Shown here piece by piece: positions 31,764 through 40,445 of a stretch of 64,000 nucleotides of DNA. The notes below the pieces were generated by a model. The model did no database searches. It saw only the letters and a program-made list of their open reading frames with translations, and was not told where the DNA came from. How positions within the stretch are numbered: position 1 is the stretch's first letter; the number at the start of each line of letters is the position of its first letter. The translations under genes and the position numbers were made by a program. This DNA is from Halococcus agarilyticus (GTDB taxonomy: Archaea; Halobacteriota; Halobacteria; Halobacteriales; Halococcaceae). The stretch lies in assembly GCF_000334895.1 (NCBI RefSeq), contig NZ_BAFM01000001.1:62001-126000 (forward strand), given 5' to 3'.

Positions 31764-32585
31764 CTAGAGCTCGATGCGTTCGATCAGTCGGTCGTCGGTC
31801 TCGTGGGTCGTGACGGCGGTGATGCGGATGTGGTCTTCGAGGCCGGAGCCGTTGAGCTTGGCCTTCAGGAGGGTGTCGACTTGATACACGCCGGCGGCGT
31901 CGGTCATCTCGATCTCGACGAGGACGGGAGCGCCGTCGCCCGGTTCGAGCGAGACTTCCTGGATCGCCTGGCTCGACACGGTGTTGATCCCCCGCCCGCC
32001 CTGCTCGTAGGGTTTGCGCGAGCGGCCGTGCTCCATATCGAGCGCGTCGGCGACCCGGACGACGCCGGCCTCCAGCGTCAGCGGCGTCTCCGGGGTGTGA
32101 TGACAGAGGATCGCGTGGAGCACCTCGCCCTTGACACGGACGCGGGCCTCGGTGTCGTAGAACCCGAACTCGGGGAGCACCCGGTCGAGCACGTCGGCGG
32201 CGAGCGGGATCGAGTAGTAGGGGTGATCCGAGCGGTGGACGACGTGGCCGATGTCGTGAAGGGTTGCGGCGAGCGCGATGATGACTGGCTCGTCGGCCTC
32301 GTCGAGACCCTGATCGCTCGCGCCATTGAACTGGACGTTCCCGGCCTTGAGCAGGTCGTAGAGACAGAGCGCGCGATTGCGGACGATCGAGATGTGCTTG
32401 GCTCCGTGGTCGTTGTAGCGCTTGCGCGCCACCGGGTTGACGTTCTGGGCGTCGAGATAGGCCTGGATCTCCGGGTCGCTCTCGACGAGTTCGAGCACCT
32501 CGTTCACCCGCTCGTCGGGGAAGGCGTGATCGGCTTCCGGGCTGTAGACGCGACCGTTGCCTGCGGCGTCGGCGCTGTCACTCAT
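31764..32585 (-). CDS. HD-domain metal-dependent phosphohydrolase
   Basis: 273 aa. HD motifs are present: His 64 (DHGAKHISIV), His 110-Asp 111 (TLHDIGHVV), His 157/His 162 (LHAILCHHTPE) and Asp 180 (RVADALDMEHG). These bind divalent metal for phosphoester hydrolysis. The C-terminal 80 residues are beta-rich. Close relatives are widespread in haloarchaea and are annotated as HD-domain proteins; a nucleotide or cyclic nucleotide substrate is possible. Ends just next to the repeat element. Confidence 0.87.
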   Translation of the reverse strand: MSDSADAAGNGRVYSPEADHAFPDERVNEVLELVESDPEIQAYLDAQNVNPVARKRYNDHGAKHISIVRNRALCLYDLLKAGNVQFNGASDQGLDEADEPVIIALAATLHDIGHVVHRSDHPYYSIPLAADVLDRVLPEFGFYDTEARVRVKGEVLHAILCHHTPETPLTLEAGVVRVADALDMEHGRSRKPYEQGGRGINTVSSQAIQEVSLEPGDGAPVLVEIEMTDAAGVYQVDTLLKAKLNGSGLEDHIRITAVTTHETDDRLIERIEL

Positions 32586-32703
32586 GCGATGGTGTTCGAC
32601 AGCCGGAAGGAAAACTCATCGGCTTGCTCACCGTCGGGCGAGAGATCGCGGCGATGCAGCATGCAGCGCCGACGCAACCGCCGATCCGTAGTCGTCGGCC
32701 GCC

Positions 32704-33183
32704 TCAGGCTGCGTCCCGAGCCGCTGCCTCGACCTCGTCGTAGTCGGGTTCGACGCCGGGATCGTCGCTTTCCCACGCGTAGGTGATCGTGCCGTCGCCG
32801 TCGACGACGAACACGGCGCGCTTTGCGACCTCGTCGATCCCCAGTTTGTCGAACGCCATCCCCACATCGTAGGCGTCGACGACGTCGTGGTTCGCGTCGC
32901 TCACGAGATCGTATTCCAGACCGTTGTCCTCACGGAAGGCGTTGAGCGCGAACGGCGAGTCGACGCTGACGCCGTAGACGCTCGCGCCCGCGTCCGCGAA
33001 GGCTCCGAGGCGGTCCTGAAACGTCCGCATCTCGCCGGTGCAGACGCTCGAAAACGCGCCGGGGAAGAAGGCGAGCACGATCGGAGCCTCGTCGAGGCGA
33101 TCGGCGAGCGTGAACGTCTCGCCGAGATCGCCGTTCGCGAGCGGTGCGCTGAAATCGGGGGCCGTGTCGCCGGTGTCGACCAT
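32704..33183 (-). CDS. Peroxiredoxin (AhpC/TSA family, AhpE-like)
   Basis: 159 aa. The catalytic loop FFPGAFSSVCTGEM holds Pro 41, Ser 45 and peroxidatic Cys 48; Thr is replaced by Ser as in many members. No second conserved cysteine is visible, so it is a 1-Cys type that needs an external thiol. It reduces hydrogen peroxide or organic peroxides in the cytosol. The start ATG 33183 is 84 bases from the divergent tatA gene. Confidence 0.9.
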   Translation of the reverse strand: MVDTGDTAPDFSAPLANGDLGETFTLADRLDEAPIVLAFFPGAFSSVCTGEMRTFQDRLGAFADAGASVYGVSVDSPFALNAFREDNGLEYDLVSDANHDVVDAYDVGMAFDKLGIDEVAKRAVFVVDGDGTITYAWESDDPGVEPDYDEVEAAARDAA

Positions 33184-33267
33184 CGATCGCGATAGCCACG
33201 ACAGCCTCAAAACCCTTCCTACCCGAGCAAAAAGCCTATAACTCACACATCGTAAGTCGTAGCCACG

Positions 33268-33585
33268 ATGCTCGGAGCCATACTCCAGATACCAGGCGTC
33301 CCCGGTGGGCCGGAGGTGTTGATCATCCTCGTGATCATCGTCTTCCTGTTCGGGGCGAACAAGATCCCCGAACTCGCCGGCGCGCTCGGCGAAGCTCGCG
33401 GCGAGTTCGAGCAGGGACGGTCGGAAGTCGAGAACGAACTCGAGGAGATGCAGGACGTCGCCCAGGGTAACACCGATCCGTCTGGCGGGACGAACGCGGC
33501 GAACGACGCCAGTTCGGGGGGCGATACGGTCGATCACAACCCGCCCGAAGTCAACGAGAAGAACACCGAAGTCGAGAGCAACTAA
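33268..33585 (+). CDS. tatA: Twin-arginine translocase subunit TatA/TatE
   Basis: 105 aa. One N-terminal membrane helix (about 14-32), the hinge FGANKIPELAGALGEA and the following amphipathic helix are those of TatA. The acidic C-terminal tail (about 60-105) is haloarchaeal. It forms the pore for folded proteins; Tat is the dominant export route in haloarchaea, and the halocyanin in this window carries a Tat signal. A TATA-like CCTATAAC lies about 27-34 bases upstream of the ATG at 33268. Confidence 0.92.
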   Translation: MLGAILQIPGVPGGPEVLIILVIIVFLFGANKIPELAGALGEARGEFEQGRSEVENELEEMQDVAQGNTDPSGGTNAANDASSGGDTVDHNPPEVNEKNTEVESN

Positions 33586-33623
33586 CCACAACGGCTTTTC
33601 GGCCCCGCCACTTCGCCCCGCCG

Positions 33624-33696
33624 GGGCGTGTGGCCTAGCGGATAGGGCGAGAGGTTCCTAACCTCTCGATCGCGGGTTCGAATCCCGTCACGCCCG
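33624..33696 (+). tRNA. tRNA-Arg (anticodon CCU)
   Basis: 73 nt including discriminator. The acceptor stem GGGCGTG (33624-33630) pairs with CACGCCC (33689-33695). The anticodon stem AGAGG/CCTCT encloses TTCCTAA with anticodon CCT. The T arm is CGGGTTCGAATCCCG. No intron. It decodes AGG. Confidence 0.92.
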
Positions 33697-34245
33697 CTTC
33701 GCGGCCGTGACGTACTCCCACTCGCTACGCTCGTGGGGAGTCCCGCCACGCCCGCTGTCGTGTTGCGAACGGTGGTGAGCAACCGACAGCGCACCGTGTT
33801 GGATGCGAAGCAGGGAGTGGAGTGAGCGGCGGGAGGCGCTCGCTTCGCTCGCGCGAACGGGATCTCTCCGTACAGCACCACACGATCCCTCGGACGCTCG
33901 CCCCCTCGGCAGAAGTCGAGACTGACACTCTCAATACACACGTTACGCATGATCGGCGTCCGTGCTTCGGCCGTTTATGACGAACTCGTGGACGTAACGG
34001 ACCTTTCGCTGGTGTCTTTTGACGATCATACTCGCCGATCCTACGGGGTTGGAGAAGACGACGAAAGCACTTGAGACGGACGACACTTCTCGAAAAAGGT
34101 CTTTGGCCCGCCGTGTTTAAATCGATTCCAGCCGGGCGATACCACCAAGGAAATAGCCCAGCGCGCCGATGTCGGTGTGCGCGGTGACACCGATGCCGGG
34201 TGCATAAGGGTTACTTTCCCGCTCCAGAAATAGGCGGTATTGAGG
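33697..34245. other. Intergenic region after tRNA-Arg, no gene seen
   Basis: About 550 bases. The first 200 hold short inverted pairs (CTCCCACTCGCTACGCTCGTGGGGAG at 33716-33741 is a hairpin given here by position) and blocks resembling the dispersed element copies, in the other orientation. From about 33950 the sequence is more AT-rich, with GTGTTTAAATCG near 34114 as a possible promoter. No integrase, tRNA fragment repeat or attachment-site duplication of the tRNA 3' end was recognised beyond a short CACGCCCGC. Confidence 0.5.
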
Positions 34246-35631
34246 ATGTCCCCCGTACTCACAGCAGTATCTGGGACCAGCATCACACTGTACACTGTGC
34301 CGGTCATCGGTGTCGAACTGGGGCAGGCGGAAATCACCGCAGTCGGCGTCCTCATGATCCTGCTGCTCCTCATGGGGTCGGGCTTTTTTTCGTCGTCCGA
34401 GATCGCGCTGTTCTCCCTGCCGGCCCACCAGATCGACGCGATGGTCGAGGAGGGCAAACGTGGCGCACGCGCGGTCAAGTCCCTCAAGGAGGACCCCCAC
34501 CGCTTGCTCGTGACGATCCTCGTCGGCAACAACATGGTCAACATCACGATGTCCTCCGTTTCGACGACCCTCGTCGGTTTTTACTTCGATCCGGGGACGG
34601 CAGTCCTCGTTTCGTCGTTCGGTATCACGTCGATGGTCCTGATATTCGGCGAGAGTGCACCCAAGTCCTACGCCGTCGAGAACACCGAACTGCACGCACG
34701 GCGCGTCGCCCGAGGACTGAAAATCGTCGAGAAAGTGCTGTGGCCGCTCATCACCCTGTTCTACTATTTGACGACAGTGGTGAACAAGATCACCGGCGGC
34801 AGCGCGTCCATCGAGTCGACGTACGTCACTCGCGACGAGATTCGAAACATGATCAAGACGGGCGAGCGCGAGGGCATCCTCGACGAGGAGGAACGGCAGA
34901 TGCTCCAGCGCACGCTGCGATTCACCGACGCCTCCGCCAAGGAAGTGATGACGCCCCGCCTCGACATGGCGGCCGTCTCGAACGGCGCGACCGTCGAGGA
35001 AGCCATCGAGAACTGTATCCGGTCGGGACACGCCCGCCTGCCGGCCTACGAGGGCTCGCTGGACAATGTGATCGGCGTCTTCGATATCCGCGAGCTCGAG
35101 GACGCCGACTACGACGCCTTCGCCGACCTCGAGGTAGAGGACGTGGTCAATCCGACCCTCCACGTTCCCGAGTCGAAGAACGTCGACGAACTCCTCTCGG
35201 AGATGCGCGAGAACCGGCTGCACATGGTCATCGTCATCGACGAGTTCGGTGCCACCGAGGGTCTCATCACGATGGAAGACGTGCTCGAGGAGATCGTCGG
35301 GGAGATACTGGTAGGTGGCGAGGACCACCCCATCGAGTTCGTCGACGACAACGAGGTACTGGTCCGCGGCGAGGTCAACATCCACGAGGTCAACGAGGCC
35401 CTCGATATCGACCTTCCCGAGGGCGAGGAGTTCGAAACGATCGCGGGCTTCATCTTCAACCTCGCGGGCCGTCTCGTCGGGCAGGACGAGGAGTTCGACT
35501 ACGAGAACGTGACGCTGCGGGCCGAACAACTGGAAGACACCCGCATTCAGGAAGTCCGGATGACCGTCGATCGCGACACCGCCGATCCGGTCGAAGAGGA
35601 GTCGCCACCCGGCGACGGCGAAACCGATTGA
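34246..35631 (+). CDS. DUF21-CBS-CorC membrane protein (hemolysin C/magnesium-cobalt efflux family)
   Basis: 461 aa. The N-terminal DUF21/CNNM domain (about 25-190) has SGFFSSSEIALFSLP and three or four membrane helices. Two CBS domains follow (about 215-340), with EVMTPRLDMAAV and IDEFGATEGLITMEDVLEEI. The CorC/HlyC C-terminal domain is at about 350-435. Members are implicated in magnesium or sodium transport, with CBS domains sensing adenine nucleotides. ATG 34246 is used; a TTG two codons upstream is unlikely. Confidence 0.9.
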   Translation: MSPVLTAVSGTSITLYTVPVIGVELGQAEITAVGVLMILLLLMGSGFFSSSEIALFSLPAHQIDAMVEEGKRGARAVKSLKEDPHRLLVTILVGNNMVNITMSSVSTTLVGFYFDPGTAVLVSSFGITSMVLIFGESAPKSYAVENTELHARRVARGLKIVEKVLWPLITLFYYLTTVVNKITGGSASIESTYVTRDEIRNMIKTGEREGILDEEERQMLQRTLRFTDASAKEVMTPRLDMAAVSNGATVEEAIENCIRSGHARLPAYEGSLDNVIGVFDIRELEDADYDAFADLEVEDVVNPTLHVPESKNVDELLSEMRENRLHMVIVIDEFGATEGLITMEDVLEEIVGEILVGGEDHPIEFVDDNEVLVRGEVNIHEVNEALDIDLPEGEEFETIAGFIFNLAGRLVGQDEEFDYENVTLRAEQLEDTRIQEVRMTVDRDTADPVEEESPPGDGETD

Positions 35632-35829
35632 CTGGCTGTCTCTCAGCCGCTTAGCCGTAGGAGGAGGTTTTCAGTGACGCTGGTTTGAAGTCGAGACTGG
35701 CCCAGTCGATACGTGGAGGGGAAGTGTCCTGCGATCGTCGGTGTGATCTCCGGCGGTTGGAAGTCACCATCCCGAGAGACGGGTGGAAAACCATTAGGAC
35801 TCGGCAAACGAACCCCGTCTCATCGAGTC

Positions 35830-36699
35830 ATGTACGAGAACATCCTCCTTCCGTATGACGGTAGCGAGGGCGCAGCCGAGGTGCTTCATCACGCCAGCGA
35901 AGTCGCTCACTGGGCCGACGCGACCATTCAAGTGCTCTACGTGGCCGATACGACGCGCGACAGCGTCACCGTCGTCGGCGGCGAACCCGTCGATGTGCTC
36001 GAACGGAAGGGTGAAGAGATCGTCGGGGAAGCCGCGAAAACGCTGGACACGCTCGGCGTCCCGTACGATACCGACGTCGCTCAGGGTAATCCGGCCCCGA
36101 CGATCGTCGACTACGCCGAGCGGTACGACCAGGACCTGGTCGTGATGCCGACTCACGGCCGCGAGGGAATCTCGCGATATCTCGTTGGCAGCGTCTCCGA
36201 GAAGGTCGTCCGGCTCTCCTCGGTTCCCGTTCTCACAGTCCGGATGCAGCCCGACGAACAGCTGACGTTCCCCTATGAGACCATCCTCATCCCGACCGAT
36301 GGGAGTTCCGCTGCGACGTATGCTGCCGATCATCTCGTCGAGTTTGCGGCGTCGCTCGATGCAAGCGTCCACGTCCTTTCGGTCGTGGACGACGCTGGAC
36401 TCGGCCTGGACGTCCGGTCGGCGACCTCCGGAAACGAAAGTGAACAGGCCGCGACTGACGCTGTCGAGACCGTCGTCTCAGAGGCCGAAGCACGTGGTGT
36501 CGGGACTACTGTCAGCCATATCGAACACGGGACGCCCGCCGAGGTGATTCTCGACACCATCGAGTCGCACGACGTACACGCCGTCGGGATGGGGACGACC
36601 GGGAGACGTGGCACGGATCGTATCCTGCTCGGCAGTGTCGCCGAGAAGACCGTCCGCTCGGCACCGGTTCCCGTCATGGCCATCGCGGAATCGGAGTAA
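35830..36699 (+). CDS. Tandem universal stress protein (two Usp domains)
   Basis: 289 aa with two UspA domains (about 1-145 and 148-289). Each ends with the ATP-binding motif G-x2-G-x9-G-S: MPTHGREGISRYLVGS and MGTTGRRGTDRILLGS. Start set at ATG 35830 (MYENILLPYDGSEG), the standard Usp opening; CCATTAGG near 35791-35798 may be its TATA box. A degenerate Usp-like remnant on the opposite strand begins at its 3' end. Confidence 0.9.
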   Translation: MYENILLPYDGSEGAAEVLHHASEVAHWADATIQVLYVADTTRDSVTVVGGEPVDVLERKGEEIVGEAAKTLDTLGVPYDTDVAQGNPAPTIVDYAERYDQDLVVMPTHGREGISRYLVGSVSEKVVRLSSVPVLTVRMQPDEQLTFPYETILIPTDGSSAATYAADHLVEFAASLDASVHVLSVVDDAGLGLDVRSATSGNESEQAATDAVETVVSEAEARGVGTTVSHIEHGTPAEVILDTIESHDVHAVGMGTTGRRGTDRILLGSVAEKTVRSAPVPVMAIAESE

Positions 36700-37032
36700 T
36701 ACAGTCGTCTCAACGTCGTCAAGCACGGACAACGGAAGTGATCCGCGGACGATTCGTGAGAGTAACCCGCTTCTATATGATCCGCGGACGATTCGTGAGA
36801 GTAACCCGCTTCTATAGCCCCGACGATGACCAGTGTCCGACCGGCTGGCTGCATTCCCGATCACAGTCTCGACATCACCTGTCTCCACCAACGGTTCAGC
36901 CTCGTCCAGTCCGTGATCGGCGACCCGATCCTCGAGGAACTCCCGTCCTGTCGTCGGGTCGGGAGCATCGGCTGGCACCTGCTCTACGTCCGATCACGAG
37001 TGGATTCGCTCGAACTCACGAATTACGACACC
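36694..37032 (-). pseudogene. Decayed Usp-domain remnant with internal 39-bp duplication
   Basis: The minus-strand frame from about 37032 to 36694 reads like the C-terminal half of a Usp domain as found fused to haloarchaeal transporters: GREFLEDRVADHGLDEAEPL, VETGDVETVIGNAA, GLLSRIVRGSL and VLDDVETTVLL. It has an in-frame TGA at 36994-36996, lacks the N-terminal half, has no proper stop and runs into the 3' end of the intact Usp gene on the plus strand. The segment YRSGLLSRIVRGS occurs twice in a row. Confidence 0.6.
36739..36816. repeat. Exact 39-bp tandem duplication
   Basis: 36739-36777 and 36778-36816 are identical 39-base units beginning TGATCCGCGG and ending CGCTTCTATA. The period is a multiple of three and keeps the frame of the Usp remnant on the minus strand (13 residues repeated). 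Perfect identity indicates a recent event. Confidence 0.95.
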
Positions 37033-37207
37033 GCTAAACCCTCTATATCTCAACTACCCCACTCGCGTCCTCGCCCTCGATCCACCAGGGGCGTACCGCC
37101 GCCGCTCCCGCACCCGGATAGTATATGTTCAGTGTTAGCGTACCAGAACCCTTCGAACATCCCCGGAACAGCCGAATTTTTCAGTCTCCATCGCCGATTT
37201 CGAGGTA

Positions 37208-38497
37208 GTGTCGGGAAGCAGTGGCGGTTCGCTGGGCCTCTTCAGAAACCGGGAGTTCGTCGCACTCGCGAGCACCGCGTTCGCGCGCTCGCAGGCGTAC
37301 TCCACCATCCTGATCGCGCTCGCGCTGTACGCCGACCAGTTCGGCACCACCGGGACCGTCGAGGGGCTGTTCGGCACGGCGTTCGCGCTGGTCCAACTGC
37401 TGATCGTCCTCCCGCTCGGCCGGCTGATCGACACCCACAACGCGAAGCGGTTCCTGCTCGTCGGCCTCGTCCTCAACGTTCTCACCTTCGTCGGCTTCTC
37501 GCTGGTCGGCGACGTCACCGGCGTGATCCTGATGCGCGTGCTCCAGGGGTTCGGCGCGAGCATACTCTGGATCACCGGTTCGGCGGTCGTCGGCGAGCTC
37601 AGCCCGAACGAGGAGCGCGGGAAGTGGCTCGGGACCTACAACCAGGTGGGCGCGTTTTCGAGCCTCGCGGGCGATCTCGTCGGCGGCCTCCTCCTCTTTG
37701 CCTACGGGTTCACCCTGACGTACGCCGTCCTGAGCGTCGTCACCCTTGGCGCGACGGTCGCGGTCTTCTTCTTCCTCCGGGACAACCCCGGTGGGCGGAG
37801 CGACCCCGAGGCGGCCACCGGTGTCGAGACCCTCCGCCGGCTGCTCGACCGGACCGCGATCCGCGCGCTCGTCGTCCTCCGGCTCGGCCTCAGTTTCGGC
37901 AAGATGGCGGTCATCATCTTCCTCCCGATCTACGCCCGGACCGAGTTCGGGATGAACCCCTTCCTCGTCGGGATCGTGCTCGCGGGCGGCAAACTCACGA
38001 AATCCTTACTCCAGGGTCGGGTCGGGAGCTACACCGATCGGATCGGCCACAAACACCAGTTCGTGATCGCGGGCGCGCTGGTGTACGCGCTCGGCGCGGC
38101 GATCATCCCGCTCGCCGAATACGCAGGTGCGGTGTTCCCCGCCCTCTCGACGAGCGCGTTCGGTGGCGTCACGCTCGCGCCCGCCTTCTTCGTGCTGTTC
38201 GGTGCGTTCGCGGTCATCGGCGTCGCCGACAGCCTCCGGCTTCCCGCGAGCATGGCGCTGTTCGTCGAGGAGGGCGAACACTTCGACGCGGTCGCAGCGA
38301 GCCTCTCGCTGCGCTCGATCGGCTGGAAGGTCGGCCAGGTCGCCGGTCCCTTCACCGTGGGTGCGATCTGGGACGCGACGGGCGTGTTCGTCGCCTTCCT
38401 GACGGCCTCGGGATTCATCGTGGTTGCCACAGGAGTGTTCGCTGCACTCTACAGCCTCGATCCTGCACCGAGCGCGACGCCCACGCCGGGCGACTGA
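37208..38497 (+). CDS. Major facilitator superfamily transporter
   Basis: 429 aa with about 12 hydrophobic segments. The MFS loop 2-3 motif is visible as GRLIDTHNAKRFLLVG near 75-90 and the equivalent in the second half as QGRVGSYTDRIGHKHQ near 270-285. GTG start at 37208. It is probably a drug or metabolite exporter; no specific substrate group could be recognised. The gap 37033-37207 contains no gene. Confidence 0.87.
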   Translation: MSGSSGGSLGLFRNREFVALASTAFARSQAYSTILIALALYADQFGTTGTVEGLFGTAFALVQLLIVLPLGRLIDTHNAKRFLLVGLVLNVLTFVGFSLVGDVTGVILMRVLQGFGASILWITGSAVVGELSPNEERGKWLGTYNQVGAFSSLAGDLVGGLLLFAYGFTLTYAVLSVVTLGATVAVFFFLRDNPGGRSDPEAATGVETLRRLLDRTAIRALVVLRLGLSFGKMAVIIFLPIYARTEFGMNPFLVGIVLAGGKLTKSLLQGRVGSYTDRIGHKHQFVIAGALVYALGAAIIPLAEYAGAVFPALSTSAFGGVTLAPAFFVLFGAFAVIGVADSLRLPASMALFVEEGEHFDAVAASLSLRSIGWKVGQVAGPFTVGAIWDATGVFVAFLTASGFIVVATGVFAALYSLDPAPSATPTPGD

Positions 38498-38578
38498 TCC
38501 GTAAGAAGCCACGCCGGATTCGAACAGTTTCGGGTCGAAGCCAACACGCTTAATCGCTCTCCGACCCACCATCCGGTA

Positions 38579-39577
38579 GTGTCGCTCGCGATTTCGACGA
38601 CGGATCTCGAAAAACACTACGGCGACGTGCAGGCACTCGACGGGCTCTCGCTGTCGGTCGAGCGGGGCGAGTTCTTCGGCCTCCTCGGACCGAACGGCGC
38701 GGGCAAGACCACGTTCATCAACGTCCTCGTCGGACTCGTGCGGAAATCCGGCGGCGAGGCCAGCGTGTTCGGCCACGACGTCGAAGCGGAGTACCGCGAG
38801 GCCCGCGACCGGATCGGGCTCGCGCCCCAGGAGTTCAACGTCGACCGCTTTTTCCCGATCCGTGAAGTCCTGATCCACAAGGCGGGGTATCACGGGATTT
38901 CGACCGCGGAAGCGGGCGAGCGCGCCGACGACGCCCTCCGAACGGTCGGGATCTACGACAAGCGCGAGACCCGATTCGACTGGCTCTCCGGCGGGATGAA
39001 ACGACGGTTCATGCTCGCCCGCGCGCTGGTCTCCGATCCGGATCTCCTGATCCTCGACGAACCCACCGCCGGGGTCGACGTCGAACTCCGCCGGGACCTC
39101 TGGGAGATCATCACCGAGCTCAACGACGACGGCACCACGATCCTCCTCACCACCCACTACATCGAGGAGGCCGAACGCCTCTGCGACGAGGTCGCGATCA
39201 TGGACTCGGGGCGGAAGGTCACGGTCGCGAGCCCCGACGAGCTGATGGCCCGCGGCAACGACACGATCAGGCTCCAGCTCCGAGAATCCCCGGCGAGAGT
39301 CCCCGCGATCGACAACGACCGGGTCGAGAGCGTCGATCTCGACGGCGACCACCTCATCGCCACGGCCTCACAGGGTGGCGAGGTCGCACCCGACCTCATC
39401 CGCCAGCTCGATCACCAGGGCCACACCGTGATCGACATCGACATCTCGCGGACCTCGCTCGAAGAGGTGTTCGTCGAGCTGACCAGGCGCGACGAAGCGG
39501 ACGAAACCGACGAGGTCGATCGGGCCGACGGGACCGATCGAGCCGACGAAACTGAATCACCGGGGGCCTCGACATGA
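38579..39577 (+). CDS. ABC-2 type exporter ATP-binding protein
   Basis: 332 aa. Walker A GPNGAGKTT is near 37-45, the signature LSGGMKRRF near 138-146, Walker B LLILDEPTAGVD near 158-169. The C-terminal region after 305 is an Asp/Glu/Thr-rich tail. GTG start at 38579 with TTAATCG about 25-31 bases upstream, so leaderless. It overlaps the permease gene by 4 bases (ATGA). Subfamily of the daunorubicin/NodI type exporters. Confidence 0.9.
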   Translation: MSLAISTTDLEKHYGDVQALDGLSLSVERGEFFGLLGPNGAGKTTFINVLVGLVRKSGGEASVFGHDVEAEYREARDRIGLAPQEFNVDRFFPIREVLIHKAGYHGISTAEAGERADDALRTVGIYDKRETRFDWLSGGMKRRFMLARALVSDPDLLILDEPTAGVDVELRRDLWEIITELNDDGTTILLTTHYIEEAERLCDEVAIMDSGRKVTVASPDELMARGNDTIRLQLRESPARVPAIDNDRVESVDLDGDHLIATASQGGEVAPDLIRQLDHQGHTVIDIDISRTSLEEVFVELTRRDEADETDEVDRADGTDRADETESPGAST

Positions 39578-40359
39578 GCGTCGTCTCGACCGGCCTGCGA
39601 ACCCTCGTCCACCGCGAGATCCTGCGGTTCGTTCGCCGGCCACGGAACACGTTCCTGCCGCCGCTGATCACCAACGTGCTCTACTTCTCGGTGTTCGGCG
39701 TGATCCTCGGTGCGCGCGTCGGCGCGATCGAGGGGGTCGACTACATCCTCTACATCCTCCCGGGGCTGATCGTGCTCGGCGTGATCGCGAACGCCTTCGA
39801 GAACGCCTCCTTCTCGATCTTCCACGGCCGATGGAACGAGTACATCCACGAGATTCAGACCTCGCCGCTCTCGTACACCGAGATGGTCGGCGCGTACGTG
39901 AGCGCGAGCGCGCTCCGTGGCGTGATCATCGGCGTCCTCATCGGGATCGTCGGCGCGGTCATGATCCCGTTGACGATCGGGACGGGCGTCGGCCTCGCGA
40001 ACCCGATCTACGCGCTCGCGTTCGTGCTCGTGATCGCCGTGCTTTTTGCGGGTTTCGGCGTGATGGGCGGGCTGTGGGCGCGCGACTTCGACTATCTCAC
40101 CGTGTTGAACCAGTTCATCATCCGACCTCTCGTGTTCTTCGGCGCGGTCTTCTACCCGCTCGACGCGCTTCCGTCGGTGTGGCGGACGGTCTCGCTGGTG
40201 AATCCGATGGTCTACATGGTCGACGGCGTTCGCTACGGCTTCCTCGGGATCGCGTCGATCGAGCCGAACGTCTCCCTCGCCGTCCTCGCCGGCGGGGCCA
40301 CGGCGGTCGTGACGATCGACGTCTGGCTGTTCCAGCGCGGTTACGGACTGACCGAGTAG
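39574..40359 (+). CDS. ABC-2 type exporter permease
   Basis: 261 aa with six hydrophobic segments; ABC-2 family layout with FVRRPRNTFLPPLITN at the start and the C-terminal FFGAVFYPLDALP near 186-198 typical of ABC-2 permeases. Coupled to the ATPase gene by a 4-base overlap. Together they form a two-gene exporter for lipids, polysaccharides or drugs; the substrate is unknown. Confidence 0.9.
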   Translation: MSVVSTGLRTLVHREILRFVRRPRNTFLPPLITNVLYFSVFGVILGARVGAIEGVDYILYILPGLIVLGVIANAFENASFSIFHGRWNEYIHEIQTSPLSYTEMVGAYVSASALRGVIIGVLIGIVGAVMIPLTIGTGVGLANPIYALAFVLVIAVLFAGFGVMGGLWARDFDYLTVLNQFIIRPLVFFGAVFYPLDALPSVWRTVSLVNPMVYMVDGVRYGFLGIASIEPNVSLAVLAGGATAVVTIDVWLFQRGYGLTE

Positions 40360-40445
40360 TCACTGCTGCACGGTAGCGCATCGTCGGCCGATCGTCGCCG
40401 CCTCGTCTCCCGCACGCTTTTGCAAGTCCGGACAGTGGCCGGCGC

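Noticed and set aside
33689-33740. Possible integration site at the tRNA-Arg 3' end (CACGCCCGC occurs again about 60 bases downstream)
   Set aside because: The shared stretch is only about 9 bases and no integrase or element-like cargo is present nearby.
34117-34235. Minus-strand tail reading NPYAPGIGVTAHTDIGALGYFL before the CorC-type gene
   Set aside because: Looks protein-like but is short, has no start of its own and the upstream part of its frame is the mirror of the CorC gene.
36826-37200. Plus-strand frame MTSVRPAGCIPDHSLDITCL as a possible gene
   Set aside because: It is the opposite strand of the Usp remnant, which explains its protein-like look; it also runs into the start of the MFS gene in another frame.
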